64,000 nucleotides of DNA from Gemmatimonadetes bacterium T265 (GCA_019973575.1 BPUI01000001.1:372001-436000), one strand, 5' to 3'; counted from the stretch's first letter, positions 1-12,824 are shown. Notes: generated by a model from the letters alone, not told the origin. Program-made: numbers and translations.

Positions 1-761
1 CGCGCGTCCCCGGCCGTCACGCGGCGCGCCACGCGCCCGCGGTCCTCGAACACCCGGACGAGCAGGAATCCGGCGACGAACCCGCCGATGTGCGCCCACA
101 CGGCGACCCCCGCCGACGCGTCGGGGCGCAGCGTGTTGAGCGAGGCGAGCCCGGTCAGCGCCTGCCCGCCGAACCAGAAGATCAGGTACGCCCACGCGGG
201 CACGTGGAAGAGGAAGAAGGGCGGGAAGAACGTGCGCACCCGCACGCGCGGGTAGAGCACGAGGTAGCCGCCGAGGATCCCGGAGATCGCGCCCGACGCG
301 CCGACCGTGGGCACCGGACTCGCACTCTCGACGAGCACGTGCGTGGCCGCGGCCGCGAGCCCGCACAGCAGATAGAAGGCGAGGAACCGCCCGCGCCCCA
401 TCGAGTCCTCGACGTTGTTCCCGAACACCCAGAGGTAGAGGCAGTTGCCGAGCAGGTGCGTCCACCCGCCGTGGAGGAACATCGAGGTCAGCGGGGTGAG
501 GACGTTCCGCGCGTCGTTGTCGACCTGGCAGACCAGGCCGGGCGCCATCGGCACTTGGAGGCCGAGCGGCGCGCGGTGCGTGAGCTCGCCGGGCACCATC
601 CCCCAGTCGCACACGCTCGCGATCAGCTTGTACGGGCCGTTGGGTCCGACGTACCCGCCCCCGCCCTGCACGAAGACGAAAACGACGAGCAGGGTGATGA
701 GCAGGGCGTAGGTGACGACCGGCGTGCGGAGCGTCGGGTTGTCGTCGCTGATCGGGAACAT
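1..761 (-). CDS. Rhomboid family intramembrane serine protease (3' end outside window)
   Basis: Reading leftward from the ATG at 761, the frame stays open to the window edge (253 codons). It begins [16 protein letters not shown], followed by a hydrophobic helix, and has several further membrane segments. The catalytic serine motif GASGA is visible in [11 protein letters not shown], and the second catalytic residue is the histidine of [10 protein letters not shown]. These two motifs define the rhomboid serine/histidine dyad, which cleaves transmembrane substrates inside the membrane. It is divergent from dnaK across a 229-bp gap. The C-terminus runs off the window, so its length and any extra domain are unknown. 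Family call is firm; the substrate cannot be inferred. Confidence 0.9.
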   Translation of the reverse strand, partial: MFPISDDNPTLRTPVVTYALLITLLVVFVFVQGGGGYVGPNGPYKLIASVCDWGMVPGELTHRAPLGLQVPMAPGLVCQVDNDARNVLTPLTSMFLHGGWTHLLGNCLYLWVFGNNVEDSMGRGRFLAFYLLCGLAAAATHVLVESASPVPTVGASGAISGILGGYLVLYPRVRVRTFFPPFFLFHVPAWAYLIFWFGGQALTGLASLNTLRPDASAGVAVWAHIGGFVAGFLLVRVFEDRGRVARRVTAGDA

Positions 762-786
762 GGGCGGGAAGAAGAACCGGGCGCGC

Positions 787-806
787 GGGCGGCGCCTTCG
801 CCGCCC
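787..806. other. Short perfect hairpin in the rhomboid-dnaK divergent spacer
   Basis: An 8-bp perfect stem (GGGCGGCG / CGCCGCCC) with a CCTT loop lies just upstream of the rhomboid start and 185 bp before dnaK. It could be a leader hairpin of either gene. The rest of the 762-990 spacer shows no CIRCE-type inverted repeat and no obvious sigma-70 promoter. Confidence 0.35.
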
Positions 807-990
807 TCTGCCAGAACGGGGCCGGGCGTGTCACGGTGTCAGCCGAACCCGCCGCGGACGACCGTCGATCCTGCCGCCGCGGCAGCGAATCCGGGTCCCG
901 TGCTTGCCACACCGAGGGCTGTCAGCGCGCGAGCAGGACGGCGCGCCGCGCACGATCCCGCACCACCTCACCTCACCACCACACAACCTC

Positions 991-2907
991 ATGGCAGACA
1001 AGGTCATCGGCATCGACCTCGGCACGACCAACTCGGTCGTTGCGGTCCTCGAGGGAGGCGACCCGGTCGTCATCCCGAACGCCGAGGGAGGCCGTACGAC
1101 GCCGTCGGTCGTCGCCTTCACCAAGGACGGCGAGCGCCTGGTCGGGCAGATCGCCAAGCGTCAGGCCGTCACCAACCCGCAGAACACGATCTTCTCCATC
1201 AAGCGCTTCATGGGGCGCAAGGTGGGCGAAGTGCAGGAAGAGGCGAAGCGCGTCCCCTACAAGATCGTCCCGGGGACCAACGACCTCGCCGCCGTCGAGA
1301 TCCAGGGCAAGCGCTACACGCCGCCCGAGATCTCCGCGATGATTCTCCAGAAGATGAAGCAGACCGCGGAAGACTACCTCGGCCACTCGGTGTCCAAGGC
1401 GGTCGTGACCGTGCCGGCCTACTTCAACGACTCGCAGCGCCAGGCCACCAAGGACGCGGGCAAGATCGCGGGCCTCGACGTGCTCCGCATCGTCAACGAG
1501 CCCACGGCGGCCGCGCTCGCCTACGGCCTCGACAAGAAGAAGGAAGAGACGATCGCCGTCTTCGACCTCGGCGGCGGCACGTACGACATCTCGGTGCTCG
1601 AGCTCTCCGAGGGCGTCTTCGAGGTCAAGTCGACCAACGGTGATACGCACCTGGGCGGCGACGACTTCGACCAGCGCGTCATCGACTGGCTCGTGGCGGA
1701 GTTCAAGCGCGACCAGGGCATCGACCTCTCGAAGGACCCGATGGCGCTCCAGCGCCTGAAGGAGGCCGGCGAGAAGGCCAAGATGGAGCTGTCGAGCACG
1801 CAGTCGACCGACATCAACCTGCCGTTCATCACGGCGGACGCGTCGGGCCCGAAGCACCTCAACTACCAGCTCTCGCGCGCCAAGTTCGAGCAGCTCGTCG
1901 ACGACCTCGTGCAGCGCACGATCCCGCCGATGGAGCAGGCGCTCAAGGACGCGGGCCTCGGCCCCGACAAGATCGACGAGGTCATCCTCGTCGGGGGCTC
2001 GACCCGGATCCCGAAGATCCAGGAGATCGTCAAGAAGTTCTTTGGGAAGGACCCGAACCGCGGCGTGAACCCGGACGAGGTCGTCGCCATCGGCGCGGCC
2101 ATCCAGGGCGCGGTGCTCACGGGCGAGCAGAAGGACGTGCTGCTGCTCGACGTGACCCCGCTCTCGCTCGGCATCGAGACGTTAGGCGGCGTGATGACGA
2201 CGCTCATCGCGCGCAACACGACGATCCCGACCAAGAAGACGGAGACCTTCTCGACCGCCGACGACAACCAGACGCAGGTCGAGATCCACGTCCTCCAGGG
2301 CGAGCGCGAGCTGGCGATCTACAACAAGACGATCGGCAAGTTCCAGCTCACGGGCATCCCGCCCGCACCGCGCGGCATGCCGCAGGTCGAGGTCACCTTC
2401 GACATCGACGCGAACGGCATCCTGCATGTGACGGCGAAGGACAAGCAGACTGGCAAGGAGCAGAAGATCCGCATCGAGGCCTCGAGCGGGCTCTCGGATT
2501 CGGAGATCAGCAAGATGGTCAAGGACGCCGAGGCGAACGCCCAGGCCGACAAGACGCGCCGCGAGGAGATCGACACCCGCAACCGGCTCGACTCGCTCAC
2601 CTACGGGGTCGAGAAGAACGTGAAGGAGTGGGGCGATAAGGTCCCGGCCGACACGAAGTCGCGGGTCGACGCGGCGGTCGAGCAGGCCCGCACGGCCCTC
2701 CGCGGGGACGACATGGGCGCGATCCGCTCCGCCCAGGAGAACCTGACGAAGGTGTTCAGCGAGGCCGGGCAGTCGTTCTACGCGCAGCAGGGCGCCGACG
2801 GCGCCTCCAACGGCGAGCCGCAGGGCGAGCCGGCGGGCGCGACCGCGGGCCGCGCCAACGACGACGTAGTCGAGGCCGACTACGAGATCGTGGACGACAA
2901 GAAGTAA
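991..2907 (+). CDS. dnaK: Chaperone protein DnaK (Hsp70)
   Basis: ATP-dependent cytosolic chaperone, 638 aa, the usual DnaK length. The start is set at 991 because the conserved N-terminus [15 protein letters not shown] begins there; the in-frame upstream extension is not Hsp70-like. The ATPase domain (about 1-380) carries the [13 protein letters not shown] phosphate-2 motif, and the substrate-binding domain begins near [14 protein letters not shown]. The alpha-helical lid follows, and the protein ends YEIVDDKK, like the conserved bacterial C-terminal tail. No grpE or dnaJ lies beside it in the window, and no CIRCE operator is visible upstream. A strong hairpin 14 bp after the stop separates it from htrA. 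Confidence 0.98.
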   Translation: MADKVIGIDLGTTNSVVAVLEGGDPVVIPNAEGGRTTPSVVAFTKDGERLVGQIAKRQAVTNPQNTIFSIKRFMGRKVGEVQEEAKRVPYKIVPGTNDLAAVEIQGKRYTPPEISAMILQKMKQTAEDYLGHSVSKAVVTVPAYFNDSQRQATKDAGKIAGLDVLRIVNEPTAAALAYGLDKKKEETIAVFDLGGGTYDISVLELSEGVFEVKSTNGDTHLGGDDFDQRVIDWLVAEFKRDQGIDLSKDPMALQRLKEAGEKAKMELSSTQSTDINLPFITADASGPKHLNYQLSRAKFEQLVDDLVQRTIPPMEQALKDAGLGPDKIDEVILVGGSTRIPKIQEIVKKFFGKDPNRGVNPDEVVAIGAAIQGAVLTGEQKDVLLLDVTPLSLGIETLGGVMTTLIARNTTIPTKKTETFSTADDNQTQVEIHVLQGERELAIYNKTIGKFQLTGIPPAPRGMPQVEVTFDIDANGILHVTAKDKQTGKEQKIRIEASSGLSDSEISKMVKDAEANAQADKTRREEIDTRNRLDSLTYGVEKNVKEWGDKVPADTKSRVDAAVEQARTALRGDDMGAIRSAQENLTKVFSEAGQSFYAQQGADGASNGEPQGEPAGATAGRANDDVVEADYEIVDDKK

Positions 2908-2921
2908 GACCGGATGCCGGT

Positions 2922-2966
2922 CGACGAACGGGGGCGGCACCGATCGGGTGCCGCCCCCGTTCGTCG
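2922..2966 (+). terminator. Strong hairpin terminator between dnaK and htrA
   Basis: Perfect 19-bp inverted repeat (2922-2940 with 2948-2966) around a 7-base loop (CGATCGG), starting 14 bp after the dnaK stop. There is no T-tract behind it, so it is an intrinsic-like hairpin lacking the classic U-run, as is common in very GC-rich genomes. It ends 22 bp before the htrA start, so it probably insulates htrA from dnaK transcription. Confidence 0.8.
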
Positions 2967-2988
2967 TGTCGCCCCCATATTCCAGAGC

Positions 2989-4554
<1,566 letters not shown>

Positions 4555-4604
4555 CGCCAAGCCGGCCCTGCTGCGCGCCCGCGCGCGGCGGGTGGGCCGG
4601 CGGC

Positions 4605-4610
4605 TATACT
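4605..4610 (+). promoter_or_regulatory. Candidate -10 box (TATACT) for tRNA-Leu
   Basis: TATACT stands out in an extremely GC-rich stretch and ends 20 bp before the first base of the tRNA, about the right spacing for a short leader. No good -35 hexamer is visible 16-18 bp upstream. Confidence 0.45.
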
Positions 4611-4630
4611 TCCGGGCGCGGGGTGGGTCG

Positions 4631-4711
4631 GCTCGGGTGGCGAAATGGCAGACGCGCCAGACTTAGGATCTGGTGCCGCAAGGCGTGCGGGTTCGAGTCC
4701 CGCCCCGAGCA
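4631..4711 (+). tRNA. tRNA-Leu (anticodon UAG, reads CUA)
   Basis: A full cloverleaf can be folded by eye. The acceptor stem pairs GCTCGGG with CCCGAGC, and the D-arm region contains GCGAAATGGCAGACGC. The anticodon stem CCAGA/TCTGG holds the loop CTTAGGA (anticodon TAG). The variable arm is long, as expected of a leucine class II tRNA, and the T-arm contains GGTTCGAGTCC. CCA is not encoded after the A discriminator. CTA codons are rare in this high-GC DNA. Confidence 0.95.
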
Positions 4712-4870
4712 TCCCGGCGGCCCGCCGCGCCCGCGCGGGAGGCGTTGCCCGCGTCACCGGCGGGCGGTTCGGGGAACCGCGGCCGCTCGGCCAGTCGTTT
4801 GCGGGGGAGCGCGCCGGCGTCCAGCACCCGGACGCCCCGACCGTTGTGCCCTCCGGACCCTCGCCTCGCG

Positions 4871-6022
4871 ATGACCGAACTCGCCCGCCGCCCGAACCGC
4901 CGCGACCGCGCCGCGCCGCACGAGTCGCGTGAACGCGCGTTCCGTGAACGCGCGTCGCGTGAAGGCGACGCGCGCGGGTGCGCCGCCGTCGTTCGGGAGC
5001 ACGGGCGCACGTTCTACCTCGCGAGCTGGCTCCTGTCGCCGCCCAAGCGGCGCGACGCGTACGCGCTTTACGCCTTCTGCCGCATCGCCGACGACCTCGT
5101 CGACCGCGCGCACGGGCGCTACGGCGCGCCCGCCGCCCCGGACGAGGTCGCCCGCGAGCTCGCCGACTACGAGCGCGCACTCGACGTCGCGCTGCACGGC
5201 ACGCGTCGGCGCGTCGGGCCGGCGGCGCTGCCCGCGAGCGTCGCGGCGCACGCGGCCGTCTTCCGCGAGCTGCGCCGCGTGGTCGACGCGCACGGCGTGC
5301 CGCCGACCGCGCTGCGCGAGCTGCTCGCCGGCGTCGCGCGCGACCTCACCCCGGCGCGCTACGAGACGTGGGCGGAGCTCGTCGCGTACTGCGAGGGCGT
5401 CGCGAGCTCGGTGGGCGAGATGTGCACGTACGTGTTCGGCGTCGCGGGCGACGCGTTAGGCGACGCCCCCGCGGCGCGTGCGCCCGCCGCGACCGAGCGG
5501 CTCCGCGCCCGCGCCCTCCCCTACGCGCGCACGCTCGGCGTCGCGATGCAGCTGACGAACATCCTGCGCGACGTCGGCGAGGACGCGCGCCGCGGGCGCT
5601 GCTACCTGCCGGCGGCGGACCTCGCGGCGTTCGGGCTCACGCCGGACGAGGTGCTCGCGCGCGCGGGCGCGCGGGGTCTCGGCGCGACGGACCCGGCCGC
5701 GGCGGTCGCGCTCGCCCGCGACCCGCGGTGGACGGCGTTCTCCTCGGCGATGGTCGTCCGGGCGCGCGCCCTGTACGCCGCCGCGACGCCGGGCATCGCG
5801 CTGCTCGCCCCTGACGCGCGCCGCTGCGCCGCCGCCTGCGCGACGGGCTACGCCGGGATCCTCGGCGCGATCGAGCGCGCGGGGTACGACACGATCACCC
5901 GCCGCGCCTCGCTCGGCTCCACCCGCCGCGCGGCCGTGCTCTGGCAGGCGTGGCGCTGGCGCGCGGCCGGGGCCGCCCACGACGCGCACGCGCCCGTGCC
6001 CGACCCCGTCGCGCTCGCGTGA
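4871..6022 (+). CDS. crtB: Phytoene synthase (squalene/phytoene synthase family)
   Basis: Condenses two geranylgeranyl diphosphates to phytoene, the first committed carotenoid step. The protein has 383 aa from the ATG at 4871. The first Mg-binding aspartate motif is in FCRIADDLVDR and the second in NILRDVGEDARRGRCYLP; YCEGVASSVGEMC is also typical of the family. The first ~35 residues are an Arg-rich tail containing a small repeat (RERAFRERASREG) from near-identical DNA, absent from usual family members, so a later start is possible. It begins the crtB-cruF-crtI cluster, which runs on one strand with gaps of 35 and 9 bp and is probably one transcript. Squalene synthase is the main alternative; the crtI neighbour argues for phytoene. 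Confidence 0.92.
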   Translation: MTELARRPNRRDRAAPHESRERAFRERASREGDARGCAAVVREHGRTFYLASWLLSPPKRRDAYALYAFCRIADDLVDRAHGRYGAPAAPDEVARELADYERALDVALHGTRRRVGPAALPASVAAHAAVFRELRRVVDAHGVPPTALRELLAGVARDLTPARYETWAELVAYCEGVASSVGEMCTYVFGVAGDALGDAPAARAPAATERLRARALPYARTLGVAMQLTNILRDVGEDARRGRCYLPAADLAAFGLTPDEVLARAGARGLGATDPAAAVALARDPRWTAFSSAMVVRARALYAAATPGIALLAPDARRCAAACATGYAGILGAIERAGYDTITRRASLGSTRRAAVLWQAWRWRAAGAAHDAHAPVPDPVALA

Positions 6023-6057
6023 CGCGCCTGAGACGCACCGCTCCTACGTCCCTGCTC

Positions 6058-7047
6058 ATGTCGTCCGCTGCCCTGCCCCGCCCCGCGTCGGTCGATCGCC
6101 CGGCCGCCGGCGCCTCGCCGGCCATCGTCGCCGGCGACGCCCGGATGACTGCGCGCCTCGTGCGCGCGGCCACGGTCTGTCTCGCGTTCCACGCCGCGCT
6201 GTCGATCTTCTCGGCCGTCGCCTTCGCGACGTTCCTGAGCGGCGCGCCCCCGGCGTGGCTGGCCGAGCCGGCCAACCAGCGTGCGCTGCAGATCGGCTGG
6301 ACCTTCGGGCCGGCGACGACGGTCGTGCTCGGCGCGCTCGCGGGGCTGCTGCACGCGGCCGGACGGCTCGGCGCACGGCGCGCGGCGCTCATCTTCATCT
6401 TCGGCTTCCTGATCTCGCTCTCGGCCGAGCTCTCGGGGACACACACGGGCTACCCGTTCGGGCCTTACGGCTACAGCGGGCTGCTCGGCTACAAGATCCT
6501 CGGCCTCGTCCCGTTCAACATCCCGACGAGCTGGTTCTTCATGCTTTACTGCTCGCTCGCGATGTGCGGGCGGCTGCTGGCGGCGCACGACGACGGTCGT
6601 ACCCGGTGGGCGTGGGCCGCGGTCGCCGGCCTCGTACTCACGGCCTGGGACGTGTCGATGGACCCGGCGATGGTGCGCACGTCGCACTGGACGTGGCATC
6701 TCGCGCCCGCCGCGCAGCAGACCGCGCTGCAGCGCTGGTTCGTGAGCGACCTGTTCTACGGAATGCCGCTCTCCAACTGGCTCGGCTGGCTGCTCACGGG
6801 GACGGTGGTCGCGCGCGTGATGCTCGCCTTCGTCCCGCCGTCGCTGTGGGCGCGCCGCGTCTCGCCGACGACGTTCCCGCTCGTGCTCTACGCGGTCAAC
6901 GGCGTGCTGCCGGTCACGATCTGCGCGCGCTACGGGATGACGTGGGCGGCCGTGCTCGGCGCGCTCGCGATGGCGCTGCCGCTCGCGCTGTCGCTCCGCG
7001 CGGGCCACCGGGCCGCCGCGCCGGCCCGCATCCTCGCAACGGCCTAA
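6058..7047 (+). CDS. cruF: Carotenoid 1,2-hydratase-like membrane protein (CruF/DUF422)
   Basis: Integral membrane protein of 329 aa with about seven hydrophobic helices. Family-typical stretches are HTGYPFGPYGYS, GLVPFNIPTSWFFMLY, TAWDVSMDPAMV and SDLFYGMPLSNWLGW. CruF/DUF422 proteins hydrate the psi end of gamma-carotene or related carotenoids, leading to 1'-hydroxy carotenoids that can be glycosylated. ATG 6058 is used; a second ATG (MTARLVRAATV) 29 codons on is an alternative just before the first helix. It lies between crtB and crtI. The stop is GCC TAA C, one of several genes ending in the dispersed GCCTAAC motif. Confidence 0.85.
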   Translation: MSSAALPRPASVDRPAAGASPAIVAGDARMTARLVRAATVCLAFHAALSIFSAVAFATFLSGAPPAWLAEPANQRALQIGWTFGPATTVVLGALAGLLHAAGRLGARRAALIFIFGFLISLSAELSGTHTGYPFGPYGYSGLLGYKILGLVPFNIPTSWFFMLYCSLAMCGRLLAAHDDGRTRWAWAAVAGLVLTAWDVSMDPAMVRTSHWTWHLAPAAQQTALQRWFVSDLFYGMPLSNWLGWLLTGTVVARVMLAFVPPSLWARRVSPTTFPLVLYAVNGVLPVTICARYGMTWAAVLGALAMALPLALSLRAGHRAAAPARILATA

Positions 7048-7056
7048 CGAGAGCGG

Positions 7057-8583
<1,527 letters not shown>

Positions 8584-8644
8584 CGGGTCTAGGCACGCGG
8601 CCATCCCTCGCTGTACGTCATCCACCCTCAGCGCGCCCCCGACC

Positions 8645-9214
8645 ATGCGATCGGCCCTCCTCGTCCCGGCCGCCACGGCCACACTCCTCGCCGCCGCCGT
8701 CCCCGCGCGGGCGCAAACCGCCGCGACGCCGGGCGCGTCGGCGCCCGCCGACCCCGCATCGGTCGTGCGCGCGGCCCGTGCCCCCTACGAGCAGGTCAAG
8801 GCCTACCTACTCCGCACGGCCGAGCAGGCGTCGGACAGCGACTACGCGTTCCGGCCGACCGCCGGCGTGCGGACCCTGGGGCAGACGTTGGCCCACGTGG
8901 CGGCCGGCCAGTACTACTACTGCGGGGCCGCACTCCGCGAGCAGAACGCGGGACCGGACGACGTCGAAAAGACGCGGACGACGAAAGCCGCGATCACCGA
9001 AGCGCTGCGGGCGTCGTTCGCGCTCTGCGACCGCGCGTACGCCCTCACCGACGCGCAGGCGCTGGCGTCGATGCCCGCGCCCGGCGGCCGGACGACGACG
9101 CCGTTCGCCGTCCTCATCCAGAACGTCGGGCACGACAACGAGCACTACGGCAACCTCGTGACCTACCTGCGCCTGCGCGGGCGCGTGCCGCCGTCGAGCC
9201 AGCCGGGCGCCTAA
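8645..9214 (+). CDS. Exported DinB-superfamily protein
   Basis: 189 aa with a clear Sec signal peptide (MRSALLVPAATATLLAAAVPARAQ). The mature part is a four-helix DinB/YfiT-like domain with the likely metal-binding histidines in LAHVAAGQ and HDNEHYGN. DinB-like proteins bind divalent metals and many act as thiol-dependent transferases, but the function of exported members is unknown. It follows crtI by 61 bp on the same strand. It ends in GCCTAAC. Confidence 0.8.
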   Translation: MRSALLVPAATATLLAAAVPARAQTAATPGASAPADPASVVRAARAPYEQVKAYLLRTAEQASDSDYAFRPTAGVRTLGQTLAHVAAGQYYYCGAALREQNAGPDDVEKTRTTKAAITEALRASFALCDRAYALTDAQALASMPAPGGRTTTPFAVLIQNVGHDNEHYGNLVTYLRLRGRVPPSSQPGA

Positions 9215-9223
9215 CGCAGGCGC

Positions 9224-9814
9224 GTGCGGCCGACGTCCCCGCCCTCCGATTCCCGCGTGCGCCTGACTGCCGCCGCCGACGCGGACCTGCCCGCCGTCGC
9301 CGACCTCGTGAACGCCGCCTACCGCGGCACCGGCGACCGCCGCGGCTGGACCGACGAGGCCGACTTCCTCGGCGGGCAGCGCACCGACCCGGCGACACTC
9401 CGGGCCGACCTGGCGGCGCGCCCCGGGGCGCGGCTGCTCCTGCTGCGCGAGCCCGAGGCGCCCGGCGGCGAGCTGTTAGGCTGCGTGTGGCTGGAGCCGG
9501 ACGGGCCCGGCGTCTGGTACCTCGGCATGCTAACCGTGCGCCCGGACCTGCAGGACCGGCGGCTCGGCCGCGCGCTGCTCGAGGCGGCGGAGGGCGCGGC
9601 CGCAGCGGGCGGGGCGCGTCGCGCCCGGATGACGGTCGTCAACATCCGCGACGACGTGATCGCGTGGTACGGCCGGCGCGGCTACGCGCTCACTGGGGAG
9701 ACGCGGCCCTTTCCGTACGAGGACGAGCACGCCGGCCTGCCGCGCCGCGACGACCTCTGCTTCCTCGTGCTCGAGAAGGCGCTCGCGCCGGCGGACGCGG
9801 CGACGGACGCGTGA
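9224..9814 (+). CDS. GNAT-family N-acetyltransferase
   Basis: 196 aa from a GTG start 9 bp after the preceding stop. The GNAT fold is seen in VRLTAAADADLPAVADLVNAAYRG at the N-terminus, the acetyl-CoA-binding segment LTVRPDLQDRRLGRALLEAAEGA, and the late beta/alpha unit VNIRDDVIAWYGRRGYALTG. The substrate cannot be told; similar proteins acetylate small amines or act as broad detoxifying enzymes. Confidence 0.85.
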   Translation: MRPTSPPSDSRVRLTAAADADLPAVADLVNAAYRGTGDRRGWTDEADFLGGQRTDPATLRADLAARPGARLLLLREPEAPGGELLGCVWLEPDGPGVWYLGMLTVRPDLQDRRLGRALLEAAEGAAAAGGARRARMTVVNIRDDVIAWYGRRGYALTGETRPFPYEDEHAGLPRRDDLCFLVLEKALAPADAATDA

Positions 9815-9827
9815 TCGGCCGCGCGCG

Positions 9828-10427
9828 TTAGAACGCGATCCCGAGCCCGAAGCGCCCTTCGACGTAGACCTGGCTCAGCGGCGAGTTGGCGGCGACGGTC
9901 TTGAGCACGCGCTTCACGCCGAGCCCCGTGCCGAACAGGAGCCGCCGGTCGCGGCCGAACAGGTAGTTGTACGTGCCGAGCACGCCGAGCGTCGCGCCGC
10001 CGTCGTGCGCGCGGATCGACGGGCTCTCCTTGTACTTCCGCTCGGCGCGGTGCGCGCCGAGCGAGACGCCGAAGGCGAAGCCCTGGAGCGCGACGAGGCC
10101 GGGGTAGTACATCACGCGGGCCGACGCCCAGCGGTCGCGGCGCGGGTAGAGCTGCGTCGTCGTGTTGACCGTCCCCGCGACCGCGGCGGTCACCCCCGGG
10201 ACGCCGAGCTTCGTCTCGTACTCGGCCGAGAAGGTGCCTAACGGAATGAAGAGCGGGCTCGCGGTGAGCGTCTGCGCGTAGGGGAGCTGCGCGGGCGGGG
10301 GCGCGACGGGGACGGTCTGGGCCTGGGCGCGCGCGGCGTGCGGCGCGGCGGCACACAGCGCGGCACAGGCCGCCACGGCGGCGACCCGGGGGCGGAACGA
10401 CGGACGAAGGCGGACGAGGACGGGCAT
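9828..10427 (-). CDS. Predicted small outer-membrane beta-barrel protein
   Basis: 199 aa with a signal peptide (VAAVAACAALCAAAPHAARAQAQ). The rest has alternating hydrophobic and polar strands rich in Gly, Tyr and Phe, and ends in phenylalanine (FGLGIAF), the usual outer-membrane barrel signature. No specific family is recognised. It is convergent with the acetyltransferase gene and separated from tig by a GC-rich spacer containing a 23-bp duplication. Confidence 0.65.
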   Translation of the reverse strand: MPVLVRLRPSFRPRVAAVAACAALCAAAPHAARAQAQTVPVAPPPAQLPYAQTLTASPLFIPLGTFSAEYETKLGVPGVTAAVAGTVNTTTQLYPRRDRWASARVMYYPGLVALQGFAFGVSLGAHRAERKYKESPSIRAHDGGATLGVLGTYNYLFGRDRRLLFGTGLGVKRVLKTVAANSPLSQVYVEGRFGLGIAF

Positions 10428-10467
10428 GTACGCGGAATCGGTGGGCTGGCCGGATCAGGCGATTGTA

Positions 10468-10513
10468 GCCGGTCCGGGCGCGGCGCGCCGGCCGGTCCGG
10501 GCGCGGCGCGCCG
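10468..10513. repeat. Tandem duplication of a 23-bp GC-rich unit
   Basis: Two perfect adjacent copies of a 23-base unit (10468-10490 and 10491-10513), each containing GGCGCGCC. It lies between the divergently transcribed barrel-protein gene and tig, upstream of both. It may simply be a slippage duplication. Confidence 0.85.
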
Positions 10514-10667
10514 GCCGTCCCGCGCGCCCGGGGATCGGCTTCACCGCCTCGCCCGCGCGGGTTAGGTTGCCTCGTTTCCCTCGCCCGACCTCCGGCGGGG
10601 GCGATCCGCCGCCGGGCAGTTGCCCGCGTGCTTTCCGCGCCGTCCCGGCGCTCCGAGTTCTCTTCGC

Positions 10668-12050
10668 ATGGACATCCAGATCACCCCCAAGGAGTCGGCC
10701 GGCGTCGAGCGGCACCTCGACGTGTCGATTCCGCCCGAAGCCGTCGCGGCGGCCGAGGACAAGACCGCGCGCCGGTACACGTCGCAGGCGCGACTCCCCG
10801 GCTTCCGCCCCGGCAAGGCGCCCGCAGGCCTCGTGCGCAAGCGCTTCGCGAACGAGATCCGCCAGGAGACGCTGCAGGGCCTCGTGCAGGACGCGTATCA
10901 GCAGCTGGTCGAGCAGGAGAAGCTCGACTTCGTGACGCAGCCGCACATCCACGACCTGAAGTTCGAGCCGGGCACGCCGCTCACCTTCACGTTCCACGTC
11001 GAGGTGCGCCCGGAGGTCACGCTCGACCGCGTCGAGGGCTTCGAGGTCGAGCGCGGGGCGACCGAGGTGACGGACGCGATGCTCACGCAGCAGCTCGACC
11101 AGATGCGCGAGCAGCGCGCGGCGTGGGTGCCGGTCGAGGAGGCGCCGCAGAGCGGCGACCGCGTCACACTCGACCTCTCGGTGCAGGAGAACGAGCCGGG
11201 CGAGGGCGAGGCGGTGGAGATGAGCGAGCCGCAGCAGTTCGACGTGGTCGTCGGCCAGGGGCAGGCGATCCCGGCGGTCGAGTCGCTCATCACGCGCACC
11301 GCGCCCGGGCAGACGACCGAGGATGCGGTGACCTGGCCCGACGATTTCCCCGTCGAATCGGAGCGCGGCAAGTCGAAGCGCGTCCGCGTACACGTGAAGG
11401 AGGTCAAGCGCAAGCAGCCGCCCGTGCTCGACGATGCGTTCGCGCGCGAGGTCGGCGACTTCGACTCGCTCGACGCGCTGACGACCGCAGTGCGCGGCGA
11501 CCTCGGGGCGCAGCTCGTGCGCGACGTCGACGCGGAGGTGCGAAGCAAGCTGCTCGACCAGATCATCGAGGCGAACCCGTTCGACGTGCCGCCGTCGTGG
11601 GTCGCGAACCTCGCCAACGGCTACGCCGAGGCGTACCAGATTCCGGAGAAGGACCGGGCGCAGTTCGCGCAGCAGTTCCGCCCGCTGGCCGAGCGGCAGG
11701 TGCGACGCGACGTCGTCGTCGACGCGCTCGCGAAGGCGCACGGCCTGCAGGCGAGTGCGGCCGACGTGGACGCCGAGATCGAGACGCTCGCGCGGGCGCG
11801 GAACCAGGAGCCCGGGCAGTTCTACGCCGCGATGCAGAAGGCCAACCGGCTGAACGAGATCGAGCACGGGCTGACCGAGCGCAAGGCGTTCGAGTGGCTC
11901 CTGGCGCGGAACACGGTGCGGCAGGGCGCGGCCGGTGAGTCGGCCGCGGACACGGGCGACGTGACCGCCGGCGCGCCGCCCGGGGCCGCGGTGACGGTCG
12001 AGGACGCGCCCGCGGAGACGGCCGGACCCGAGGGCGGGGTCGCGGAGTAA
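10668..12050 (+). CDS. tig: Trigger factor (ribosome-associated peptidyl-prolyl isomerase chaperone)
   Basis: 460 aa from the ATG at 10668. The N-terminal ribosome-binding domain contains the signature GFRPGKAP. The central FKBP-type PPIase region is around SGDRVTLDLSV, where the FKBP pocket looks weakly conserved. The C-terminal helical chaperone domain covers about 270-430. A low-complexity acidic tail ends the protein. It binds nascent chains at the ribosome exit tunnel. It heads the tig-clpP-clpX-lon order, a classic bacterial protein-quality-control arrangement. Confidence 0.96.
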   Translation: MDIQITPKESAGVERHLDVSIPPEAVAAAEDKTARRYTSQARLPGFRPGKAPAGLVRKRFANEIRQETLQGLVQDAYQQLVEQEKLDFVTQPHIHDLKFEPGTPLTFTFHVEVRPEVTLDRVEGFEVERGATEVTDAMLTQQLDQMREQRAAWVPVEEAPQSGDRVTLDLSVQENEPGEGEAVEMSEPQQFDVVVGQGQAIPAVESLITRTAPGQTTEDAVTWPDDFPVESERGKSKRVRVHVKEVKRKQPPVLDDAFAREVGDFDSLDALTTAVRGDLGAQLVRDVDAEVRSKLLDQIIEANPFDVPPSWVANLANGYAEAYQIPEKDRAQFAQQFRPLAERQVRRDVVVDALAKAHGLQASAADVDAEIETLARARNQEPGQFYAAMQKANRLNEIEHGLTERKAFEWLLARNTVRQGAAGESAADTGDVTAGAPPGAAVTVEDAPAETAGPEGGVAE

Positions 12051-12194
12051 CACGCGTGATACGCCGGACCGGGTGAGGCGTCTCTCGCCCGTTCGGCCGA
12101 TGGCGCCCGGGAGGCCCCGATGTCGATCGTTCATCAGCCGTTCCCTTTCCTGCCACACCCATCGCCCGCCGCGGCGGACCACGACGACGAGCCC

Positions 12195-12824
12195 ATGCCC
12201 ACGATCTACACGCCGTACATCATCGAGCGTTCGAGCCGCGGCGAGCGGACGTACGACATCTTCTCGCGGCTCCTCATGGACCGCATCATCTTCCTCGGCA
12301 CGCCGATCAACGACGACGTGGCGAACGTGGTGATTTCGCAGCTCCTCTTTCTGGAGAGCGACAACCCGGGGAAGGACGTGAACCTGTACATCAACTCGCC
12401 GGGCGGGTCGGTGTCGGCAGGGCTCGCGATCTACGACACGATGCAGTCGATGTCGTCGCCGGTGAACACGCTCTGCATGGGCTTCGCGGCCTCGATGGGC
12501 TGCTTCCTGCTCGCCGGCGGGCGCAAGGGCAAGCGGTCGGCCCTGCCGCACGCGCGGATCATGATGCACCAGCCCTCGGGCGGTTCGCAGGGGACGGCGG
12601 CCGACATCGAGATCCAGGCGCGCGAGATCCTCTACCTGCGCGGCAAGATGAACGAGCTGATGTCGAAGCACACCGGCCAGCCGCTCGAGCGCATCGAGCG
12701 CGACTTCGACCGCGACCGCTACATGAGCGCGGAGGAGGCGAAGGCGTACGGCCTGATCGACCTCGTCGTCGAGCACCGCGGCGAACTCGTCGAGGCGACG
12801 AAGCAGGAGTCGGTCACGGCCTGA
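12195..12824 (+). CDS. clpP: ATP-dependent Clp protease proteolytic subunit
   Basis: 209 aa from ATG 12195 ([21 protein letters not shown]), which matches the family N-terminus; an upstream in-frame ATG at 12120 would add 25 unrelated residues. The catalytic triad is S100 (GFAASMGCF), H125 (MMHQPSGG) and D174 (RDRYMSAEE). It forms the tetradecameric protease barrel fed by ClpX, encoded next. A GC-rich hairpin follows the stop. Confidence 0.97.
   Translation: MPTIYTPYIIERSSRGERTYDIFSRLLMDRIIFLGTPINDDVANVVISQLLFLESDNPGKDVNLYINSPGGSVSAGLAIYDTMQSMSSPVNTLCMGFAASMGCFLLAGGRKGKRSALPHARIMMHQPSGGSQGTAADIEIQAREILYLRGKMNELMSKHTGQPLERIERDFDRDRYMSAEEAKAYGLIDLVVEHRGELVEATKQESVTA

Noticed and set aside
712-990. 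In-frame N-terminal extension of DnaK
   Set aside because: 93 extra residues without Hsp70 similarity; the conserved N-terminus begins exactly at the ATG at 991.
762-990. CIRCE (HrcA) operator before dnaK
   Set aside because: No TTAGCACTC-N9-GAGTGCTAA-like inverted repeat is present; only a short GC hairpin at 787-806.
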